From Citrobacter amalonaticus (GTDB lineage Bacteria; Pseudomonadota; Gammaproteobacteria; Enterobacterales; Enterobacteriaceae): a stretch of 64,000 nucleotides of DNA. The stretch spans positions 434,001 to 498,000 of the forward strand of contig NZ_JAGTXM010000004.1 in NCBI RefSeq assembly GCF_018252635.1, written 5' to 3'. Under the pieces are notes generated by a model. The model did not search any database, was not told the DNA's origin, and saw nothing but the letters and a program-made list of their open reading frames with translations. Both the position numbers and the translations under genes were made by a program. Below, one piece after another: positions 24,269-30,613 of this stretch. Numbering within the stretch: position 1 is the stretch's first letter; every line of letters starts with the position of its first letter.

Positions 24269-25273
24269 GTGAAGAGCACAAAACCACCTCGCGCGCCGAC
24301 GCTGGAAGATGTTGCCCGTAGTGCCGGACTATCACCCATGACGGTGAGTCGGGCGCTTAATACGCCACAGCTTGTACGCCCCAAAACGGTTGAAAAAGTG
24401 ATGCAGGCGGTGCGGGCGACCGGCTATATTCCCAACGCACTGGCGGGGGGGCTGGCATCACGGCGCAGTAAATTGATTGCCATCGTGGTGCCGCAAATCA
24501 ACAACAATATGTTTGTCGATACGATCCAGTCGCTGAGCGATGAGCTGGCGAGGCGCGGCTATCATATTCTCCTGTGCGTGGCCGGTTATACCGAACAGAC
24601 GGAAGCGGAACTGGTGGCAACGCTGCTCTCCCGACGCCCTGACGGCGTGGTATTAACCGGGATCCATCACACCAGTGAACTGAAAAAAGTGATTCTGAAT
24701 GCGGCCATTCCGGTGGTGGAAATCTGGGATCTCACGCCAACGCCGCTCGATATGCTGGTCGGTTTCTCCCATGAAAAAGTTGGGCAGGCCACCGGCGAGT
24801 ATTTGTTGCGTAAAGGGTATCATCGACCCGGTTTGCTGTGGACGGCCGATCGCCGTGCCGGTCAGCGTAAGCAGGGGTTGTGCAACGTTCTGGCACGTCA
24901 CGAGATTCATGATGTGCCGCAGGTGGATGTGCCGCTCCCTGCATCGCTGTCGCTGGGTAGAAGTGGACTTTCGCAACTCTTCAGTGAAGGGGAGTTTGAC
25001 GTGATTGTTTGCAGTTCCGATACCCTGGCGCAGGGGGCAATGATGGAAGCGGAAAGCCGTGGATTACGTATTCCGCAGGATTTGGCCGTCATCGGTTTTG
25101 GCGATCTCGATTTTGCCGCCAGCAATCGCCCGTCGATAACGACCGTCAGCGTCGACCGCCGCGCCATTGGTCAGCGTGCCGCCACGCTGCTGGCAAATCG
25201 CATTGAACAGACGGCAGTAGAAGAGGCCATCATCGATATCGGTTTTCATCTGATTGAGCGCGAATCCGCCTAA
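24269..25273 (+). CDS. LacI/GntR-type regulator of talarate/galactarate genes
   Basis: 334 residues. The N-terminal LacI helix-turn-helix (TLEDVARSAGLSPMTVSRALN, residues about 12-32) is followed by the hinge (YIPNALAGGLASRRSKLIAIVVPQI) and a periplasmic-binding-like sensor domain (VDTIQSLSDELARRGYHILLC, VIVCSSDTLAQGAMMEAESRG, AVIGFGDLDFAA). The DNA-binding helix resembles that of GntR. I chose GTG 24269 with AGGGG 9 nt upstream; an in-frame GTG at 24245 would add eight residues. It is divergent from the dehydratase-transporter operon, with two matching operator-like repeats between them, so it almost surely controls that operon. The inducer is presumably the sugar acid. Confidence 0.87.
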   Translation: MKSTKPPRAPTLEDVARSAGLSPMTVSRALNTPQLVRPKTVEKVMQAVRATGYIPNALAGGLASRRSKLIAIVVPQINNNMFVDTIQSLSDELARRGYHILLCVAGYTEQTEAELVATLLSRRPDGVVLTGIHHTSELKKVILNAAIPVVEIWDLTPTPLDMLVGFSHEKVGQATGEYLLRKGYHRPGLLWTADRRAGQRKQGLCNVLARHEIHDVPQVDVPLPASLSLGRSGLSQLFSEGEFDVIVCSSDTLAQGAMMEAESRGLRIPQDLAVIGFGDLDFAASNRPSITTVSVDRRAIGQRAATLLANRIEQTAVEEAIIDIGFHLIERESA

Positions 25274-25338
25274 ACCGGACACACGCATGTTGACGCGTGT
25301 GCTGGCGTTAACGTCACACTGACAATAAGGAACCTGCT

Positions 25339-25566
25339 ATGCCACACATTGATATTAAATGTTTTCCGCGCGATCTGAACGATCAACAAAAAGCGGCGCT
25401 GGCCGATGATATTACTGAGGTGATCATTCGTCATCTGAAAAGCAAGGAGCGTTCGGTGAGCGTGGCGTTGACCGAAATCCCGCAGGATAAGTGGCAGGAG
25501 ATTTGGGATAGCGAGATTGAACCGCAGATGGATGTACTGATTAAAAAGCCAGGCTACAGCATGTAA
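25339..25566 (+). CDS. pptA: PptA, 4-oxalocrotonate tautomerase family protein
   Basis: 75 residues starting [18 protein letters not shown], close to E. coli PptA (YdcE, 77 residues). After removal of Met the N-terminal Pro is the general base of this family, which tautomerises enols such as phenylpyruvate; the physiological substrate is unknown. AAGGAA lies 8 nt before the ATG. It shares strand with the LacI-type regulator 65 bp upstream, but that gap is long enough for its own promoter. It converges on the alkyl-sulfatase gene. Confidence 0.92.
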   Translation: MPHIDIKCFPRDLNDQQKAALADDITEVIIRHLKSKERSVSVALTEIPQDKWQEIWDSEIEPQMDVLIKKPGYSM

Positions 25567-25569
25567 TAA

Positions 25570-25597
25570 AACGCCCGGTCACGAAAACTGACCGGGC
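25570..25597 (-). terminator. terminator of the alkyl-sulfatase gene
   Basis: GCCCGGTCA (25573-25581) pairs with TGACCGGGC (25589-25597). Read on the minus strand it ends in GTTTTATT. Confidence 0.8.
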
Positions 25598-25606
25598 AGT
25601 GTCGGG

Positions 25607-27583
25607 TTACGGCGTGACGATGTTGAACCAGAAATCAAATTTATCCATATAGCCAAGCAGTTCGTTCAGTTTTTCTGCATTGCCGGTGATTTTTACGTCA
25701 CCTTTATCCGTGGCTTCTTTCAGCGTTTCTTCTTTCAACACAATGCGGTTTAGCGTATTGCGCGACAGGCCGATCGTGGCATCAGCGTTGGCGTCTTCTC
25801 CATTCGCGGTGTGGTTCAGTACGCCATTTTCCAGCTCGACTTTATACTTGCCGCCGTCGTCACCGAAGTCAAAATTAAGTACCGCTTTGGCATCTGCTGC
25901 TTTTTGACCATTTATATGGACGGCGAGGTAGTCAAAGAACATTTCCGGCGTCATGGCACGCACGGTATCACCGCTGGCGGTATTTGGCGTAGGCCCTTTT
26001 ACGACGCCGTTACGCAGCTCCTGCGCGCCGGTCAGGTAGAAGTTACGCCACGGGCCGGATTCAGCCTGGTATCCCAGTTGTTCCAGCGCGTCCGCTTCCA
26101 GATTTCTCGCTGCCTGATTATTCGGATCGGCGAACACGACCTTGCTGACCACTTGCGCAACCCAACGATAATTGCCCTGGTCGTAGTCCTGTTTCGCTTT
26201 TTGCAGAATGGCATCGGCACCCCCCATGTATTCCACAAATTTCTTCGCGCCTTCTTCCGGCGGCAGTTCATCCAGCGTAGCCGGGTTGCCGTCGAACCAG
26301 CCGAGATACAGCACATAGGTTGCCTTCACATCATGGCTGACCGAACCATAATAACCGCGGTTTGCCCAGGTATTGGCAAGCGAGGGCGGCAGGGTAAAAC
26401 TGGCCGCGATCTCATCACGGGTTAACCCCTGGTTGGCCATTCGCAGCGTCTGATCGTTGATATAACGATACAAATCACGCTGACTTTTCAGCAGCTTGAC
26501 CACCTTATCATTGCCCCAGGTCGGCCAGTGATGCTGCGCGAGGATAATTTCGGCCTTATCACCCCACAGGTTAAGCGCCTCGTTAATGTATTTGGACCAC
26601 GGCAGCGGCTGGCGAATTTTCGCGCCGCGCAGCGAATACGTGTTGTGCAGGGTGTGGGTGACATCTTCTGCGGTTTCAATAATTTTCTTCTCTTCGATAT
26701 ACCACAGCATTTCGGATGGGGCTTCAGAACCCGGCGCCATCAGGAAATCATAGGTCAATCCGTCAATGACCTCTTTCTGCCCGGTTTGAGTAATGTAATG
26801 AGTCGGCGCGATCAGTGTCACCGTACCGGCGGAGGTGGTGGTTCCCAGACCCGCGCCGACCTGGCCTTTAACATCCGGTTTCAGCAGATTGCCATACATA
26901 TAGCTGGCGCGACGGCTCATCACGTTCCCGGCCATGATATTTTCAGATACCGCTTCCTCCAGGAATCCGGCAGGGGCGTAGATTTTCACCTTACCCGCCT
27001 TCACATCAGCTTCATCGACCACACCACGAACGCCACCGTAGTGGTCAACATGGCTGTGGGTGTAAATCACCGCCACAACCGGTTTCTTACCCCGGTTCGT
27101 AAAGTACAAATCCATGCCCACTTTCGCTGTTTCTGCCGAAACCAGCGGATCGACAACGGTAATGCCTTCTTTACCTTCGATAATCGTCATATTTGACAGG
27201 TCAAGATTACGGATCTGATAAACCCCGTCCGTCACCTCAAACAGGCCGCTAATATTAATCAACTGCGCCTGACGCCAGAGGCTGGGGTTTACGGAGTCGG
27301 GAGATTTATCGCCTTCTTTAATGAACGCATATTGCTTAGGATCCCAGATAACATTGCCTTGCTTACCTTTAATCACTTCCTGGGGAATGGGGGCAATAAA
27401 GCCTTTATGGGCATCGGTAAAGTCGGTGTTATCGGAAAAGGGCAGCTGATTATAAAGCGCACTGTTCGCCTGTTGCGTGGCAGCAGTGGCCTCTTTAGGC
27501 GCTTCAGCCGCAACAAGCGGAAGAGAAAAAGACGTTAACAGCCCGGCAAGGAGTAGACCCCTGGCGATGGTATTAAGATGCAT
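25607..27583 (-). CDS. periplasmic linear alkyl-sulfatase, YjcS/SdsA1 family
   Basis: 658 residues. A signal peptide (MHLNTIARGLLLAGLLTSFSLPLVAA) is followed by a metallo-beta-lactamase domain whose zinc motif THSHVDHYGG is plain (about residue 173). The second metal cluster EDVTHTLHN and later HHWPTWG also fit. The C-terminal part carries a helical dimerisation region and an SCP2-like lipid-binding domain (FDYLAVHINGQKAA to FDFWFNIVTP). The closest remembered relative is E. coli YjcS, with SdsA1 of Pseudomonas as the characterised enzyme that cleaves SDS to alcohol and sulfate. I estimate about 50% identity to YjcS, so it is a paralogue. ATG 27583 has GAGAGG upstream; the longer frame to 27688 lacks a signal peptide. 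Confidence 0.87.
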   Translation of the reverse strand: MHLNTIARGLLLAGLLTSFSLPLVAAEAPKEATAATQQANSALYNQLPFSDNTDFTDAHKGFIAPIPQEVIKGKQGNVIWDPKQYAFIKEGDKSPDSVNPSLWRQAQLINISGLFEVTDGVYQIRNLDLSNMTIIEGKEGITVVDPLVSAETAKVGMDLYFTNRGKKPVVAVIYTHSHVDHYGGVRGVVDEADVKAGKVKIYAPAGFLEEAVSENIMAGNVMSRRASYMYGNLLKPDVKGQVGAGLGTTTSAGTVTLIAPTHYITQTGQKEVIDGLTYDFLMAPGSEAPSEMLWYIEEKKIIETAEDVTHTLHNTYSLRGAKIRQPLPWSKYINEALNLWGDKAEIILAQHHWPTWGNDKVVKLLKSQRDLYRYINDQTLRMANQGLTRDEIAASFTLPPSLANTWANRGYYGSVSHDVKATYVLYLGWFDGNPATLDELPPEEGAKKFVEYMGGADAILQKAKQDYDQGNYRWVAQVVSKVVFADPNNQAARNLEADALEQLGYQAESGPWRNFYLTGAQELRNGVVKGPTPNTASGDTVRAMTPEMFFDYLAVHINGQKAADAKAVLNFDFGDDGGKYKVELENGVLNHTANGEDANADATIGLSRNTLNRIVLKEETLKEATDKGDVKITGNAEKLNELLGYMDKFDFWFNIVTP

Positions 27584-27709
27584 TGTAAAACCTCTCTTAT
27601 CGGAATGGCGGACATTTTTTTGTGGAAATGCGGCTACACATGCTTTTGACGCGAAAATTTGAGGTAATGCAACATTAACTATAGCCATCTTCTGCCAGAC
27701 GGCAATACC

Positions 27710-27749
27710 GTGCAGATAGCGTTAGGGTATTGATATCTGCACGATTTTT
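27710..27749. terminator. hairpin between alkyl-sulfatase and DUF4406-like genes
   Basis: GTGCAGATA (27710-27718) pairs with TATCTGCAC (27734-27742), followed by GATTTTT on the plus strand. Both neighbours are on the minus strand, so its role is unclear. Confidence 0.4.
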
Positions 27750-27751
27750 GA

Positions 27752-28114
27752 TCAGCTTTGTGGGATGTCGTCGACAGAAGTATAGACGGTCAGGCCATGC
27801 TGACGGGCGATCCTGATATCCATATCGGCGCCTTTAGACGCACCCGCAATACGGTAAATCGCATCACAGCGGGTGATGAGTCGATGGGCGACCGGGTAGA
27901 GCATCGCTTCGCTTATCTCATCATCTAACGACGTGGAACCAGCCGCCTTTGCCAGTGGTAACGCGAGCCATTCGCCAATCAGTGGAATATGCCCGCGCTG
28001 GTATACGGCAAGCGCTGCCGCTTCCAGACGCTGAAGGTTGGCGTCGATGAGCGCCTGTTTTCCGTCAGTGCCGCTGCGATAAGGGCCGGCGATTAAAATG
28101 AGTTGTGCTGTCAT
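27752..28114 (-). CDS. DUF4406 / nucleoside deoxyribosyltransferase-like protein
   Basis: 120 residues. The start ILIAGPYRSGT (residues 6-16), the middle GHIPLIGEWLALPL and the end RCDAIYRIAGASKGADMDIRIA (about 82-103) follow the fold of the nucleoside 2-deoxyribosyltransferase and DUF4406 group, which binds nucleoside-like ligands. Whether it is an enzyme is not known. GAGGA lies 6 nt before the ATG. It is divergent from a DeoR-type regulator, and an 18-bp perfect palindrome lies 29 bp upstream of this gene, which makes it the obvious candidate target of that regulator. Confidence 0.75.
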   Translation of the reverse strand: MTAQLILIAGPYRSGTDGKQALIDANLQRLEAAALAVYQRGHIPLIGEWLALPLAKAAGSTSLDDEISEAMLYPVAHRLITRCDAIYRIAGASKGADMDIRIARQHGLTVYTSVDDIPQS

Positions 28115-28142
28115 GAGATCCTCAGTGCGTGTTTGTACCCGA

Positions 28143-28160
28143 CAGAAATGCGCATTTCTG
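28143..28160. promoter_or_regulatory. 18-bp perfect palindrome, candidate DeoR-type operator
   Basis: CAGAAATGCGCATTTCTG equals its own reverse complement over all 18 bases and lies in the 149-bp region between the DUF4406-like gene and the DeoR-type gene. Nearby, CGTGCA occurs twice (in TTCGTGCATG and AATCGTGCAA). Confidence 0.6.
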
Positions 28161-28263
28161 CACGTTTTTGTTGCCTGAACGGCATTGTATTTGTAGAGTA
28201 ACTATCATAAACAGCAAATTCGTGCATGATCAAGATTAATCGTGCAATTCCAGGAATCCCCTT

Positions 28264-29019
28264 ATGCTTACCGAACAGCGTAAAAAATTGATCCTTGAAC
28301 TACTGGCTGCCGAGGGTCAGGTGTTGTCGAAAGCGCTCAGCAACCGGTTTGCGGTTTCTGAAGACACGATCCGCCGCGATTTACGCGAGCTTGCCGCCGA
28401 AGGATTTCTGCAACGCGTGCACGGCGGTGCGCTGCCATCGTCTGGTGCGACGGCGCCGTTTCTTGAACGAAAGTCATTGAAAACCGACGCCAAAAAGCGC
28501 GTGGCGCAAAAAGGGGCTACGCTGATTTCCCCCGGTCAGGTGGTGATCGTTGACGGCGGCACAACGACAACAGAGCTGATTGCGTGTCTGCCGGATGAAT
28601 TAAATATTACCGTCGTCACACACAGTCCGGGTATCGCATTAGGGCTGGTCAATCATCCGCTTATCGAGATCATTCTTATCGGTGGGCGGGTGTATAAACA
28701 TTCCATCGTCACGGTTGGCGCGGCCACCATTGAGGGAATGCGCAACATTCAGGCCGATCTCTTTTTCATGGGCGTGACCGGCATTCACCCGCAAGCGGGG
28801 TTAACCACGGGAGACTACGAAGAAGCGTGCATCAAACGTGCATTTTCCGGCAGAGCCGCGGAAACCATTGTCCTGGCCTCGCCGGAGAAGATCAGCACCG
28901 CGTCTCCCTTTGCCATTGGCGACGTGTCGCTGATTAATACGGTCGTCGTCGAAGAGAACACCGACGAGAACTGGATCCGCGCCATGAACGCAAAGGGGAT
29001 CACCGTGGTGACAGCGTAG
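28264..29019 (+). CDS. DeoR/GlpR-family transcriptional repressor
   Basis: 251 residues. The N-terminal DeoR helix-turn-helix contains LSKALSNRFAVSEDTIRRDLRELAAEGFLQRVHGGA (about 18-53). The C-terminal sugar-phosphate sensor has the family motifs VDGGTTTTELI (about 97-107), ILIGGRVYKHSIVTVGAAT and DLFFMGVTGIHPQAGLTTGD. These proteins usually respond to a phosphorylated sugar. No sugar operon is adjacent on the same strand; the divergent DUF4406-like gene is the only nearby candidate target. Its stop abuts that of yddH with no gap, so no terminator separates the converging genes. Confidence 0.87.
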   Translation: MLTEQRKKLILELLAAEGQVLSKALSNRFAVSEDTIRRDLRELAAEGFLQRVHGGALPSSGATAPFLERKSLKTDAKKRVAQKGATLISPGQVVIVDGGTTTTELIACLPDELNITVVTHSPGIALGLVNHPLIEIILIGGRVYKHSIVTVGAATIEGMRNIQADLFFMGVTGIHPQAGLTTGDYEEACIKRAFSGRAAETIVLASPEKISTASPFAIGDVSLINTVVVEENTDENWIRAMNAKGITVVTA

Positions 29020-29589
29020 TCATCCCGCGATCACCCGCTTGCCGCTGGTGACAAACGTTCCGGCGCCAAGATGATGCAGGGTGTTGAGTTTGTCGTCATC
29101 GAACTGCCAGCGGCCCTCGACAAACACCCGTTCATCCGCCGCGGCGGAAACGACTTCTCCGAATAAGGTGTCGTATTTTTCCTGCGCCGCGGTGGCGGGG
29201 AGGAGGCGACACTCCATCCAGGCCAGACATTTTTCCTCGACGACGGGTAGTCCCAGCACGGGGCCTTTCACCACCGGGATGCCGTAACAGTTGAATTTAT
29301 CTTCGTCGCGCCCGGAAACGCTGCCAACGGCGTAAGTCCAGTTAGTTGCGGCGACACCGGGAATGACAATACCGAACAGGCCGCTGCGCTCAATTAACTC
29401 CCGCGACCAGGCCGTTTTATCGACCACAATAGCCAGACGCGGCGGTGCAAACTCGACGGGCATAGACCACGCGGCTGCCATGATGTTGCGTCTGTTGCTG
29501 ACCTCATCGCGACTGGTGATCAGCACCGTAGGGCCATGATTGAGCAGGCGGCTGGCGTGGCGTAATTCAACAGAACGGAATCGACTCAC
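29020..29589 (-). CDS. yddH: YddH, flavin reductase-like FMN-binding protein
   Basis: 189 residues, close to E. coli YddH. The split-barrel flavin reductase motifs are visible (GPTVLITSRDEVSNRRNIMAA, SGLFGIVIPG, EDKFNCYGIPVVKG, WMECRL). Such proteins reduce or bind FMN; the partner is unknown. The longest reading frame starts with TTG at 29604. I chose GTG 29589 because it gives the E. coli start VSRF... and the same 189-residue length. It is divergent from nhoA. Confidence 0.87.
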   Translation of the reverse strand: MSRFRSVELRHASRLLNHGPTVLITSRDEVSNRRNIMAAAWSMPVEFAPPRLAIVVDKTAWSRELIERSGLFGIVIPGVAATNWTYAVGSVSGRDEDKFNCYGIPVVKGPVLGLPVVEEKCLAWMECRLLPATAAQEKYDTLFGEVVSAAADERVFVEGRWQFDDDKLNTLHHLGAGTFVTSGKRVIAG

Positions 29590-29726
29590 GGGATTGTCTC
29601 GCAAAGGTTTTTTCTGAGTATTAATGAAAATCGATGTTGTGCCAACCCGCTAATAACATCAGTCTCACGCTTTGAGCGCATCGTTTATACTCGGGTAACG
29701 ATTTGAGGCCCACGACAGGAAACCTG

Positions 29727-30572
29727 ATGACTCCTATCCTGAATGCATATTTTGCTCGTCTGAACTGGTCAGGACGTACCGACGTCAATATTGAGACGCT
29801 TCGGGCGCTACATTTGCAGCATAACTGTACAATCCCGTTTGAGAATCTCGATGTGTTGTTACCGCGTGAAATGCACCTTGACGACAGGTCGCTGGAAGAA
29901 AAACTCATTATCGCCCGCCGCGGCGGCTATTGTTTTGAGCAAAATGGCCTGTTTGAGCGCGTACTACGCGAACTGGGCTTTAGCGTACGCAGCCTGCTGG
30001 GACGCGTGGTACTGGCAAATCCGCCGAATTTACCACCGCGAACGCACCGTCTTCTGTTAGTTGAACTGGAAGGCGAGTCGTGGATCGCCGATGTGGGGTT
30101 TGGCGGTCAGACGCTTACTGCGCCCATTCGTCTGCAAGCGGACATGGTCCAGAAGACGCCGCACGGCGAATACCGTTTGCAGCGGGAAGGGGACGACTGG
30201 ATCCTACAGTTCTGTCATCACGATCGCTGGCAATCGATGTACCGCTTTGATCGGGTGGTGCAACAGCAAAGCGACTATGTGATGGGCAACTTCTGGTCTG
30301 CACACTGGCCGCAGTCGCATTTTCGCCATCATCTGCTGATGTGCCGTCATTTGCCGGACGGAGGGAAATTGACCCTCACCAACTTCCATTTCACGCATTA
30401 CGAAGGTGACAGGGTGGTAGAACAGGTCAATTTACCGGATGTTGCTTCACTGTACGCATTGCTACAGGAACGGTTTGACCTGGGCGTGACGGACGTGAAG
30501 CATGGTTTTTCGCAAACCGAACTGGCCAGGGTGATGGCGGCGTTTGATACACATCCCGAAGCGGGAAAATAA
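29727..30572 (+). CDS. nhoA: NhoA, arylamine N-acetyltransferase / N-hydroxyarylamine O-acetyltransferase
   Basis: 281 residues, the E. coli and Salmonella length. The catalytic triad is in the expected places: Cys69 in RRGGYCFEQNG, His107 in PPRTHRLLLV and Asp122 in WIADVGFGG. The enzyme transfers acetyl groups from acetyl-CoA to arylamines and N-hydroxyarylamines, which activates nitroaromatic mutagens. ATG 29727 has AGGA 6 nt upstream; a TTG at 29703 is less likely. It is single, flanked by divergent yddH and a convergent autotransporter. Confidence 0.95.
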   Translation: MTPILNAYFARLNWSGRTDVNIETLRALHLQHNCTIPFENLDVLLPREMHLDDRSLEEKLIIARRGGYCFEQNGLFERVLRELGFSVRSLLGRVVLANPPNLPPRTHRLLLVELEGESWIADVGFGGQTLTAPIRLQADMVQKTPHGEYRLQREGDDWILQFCHHDRWQSMYRFDRVVQQQSDYVMGNFWSAHWPQSHFRHHLLMCRHLPDGGKLTLTNFHFTHYEGDRVVEQVNLPDVASLYALLQERFDLGVTDVKHGFSQTELARVMAAFDTHPEAGK

Positions 30573-30577
30573 TGAAA

Positions 30578-30605
30578 ACCCGGCAGGCGCAGGCGCTTAC
30601 CGGGT
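30578..30605 (-). terminator. terminator of the autotransporter gene
   Basis: The stem ACCCGG...CCGGGT encloses further pairing (GGCGC/GCGCC-type). On the minus strand it ends in GGGTTTTC. It lies between the nhoA and autotransporter stops. Confidence 0.7.
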
Positions 30606-30613
30606 ATGTTTCA

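Noticed and set aside
29589-29604. TTG start adding five residues to YddH
   Set aside because: The GTG at 29589 gives the E. coli start and length; the TTG has no better ribosome site.
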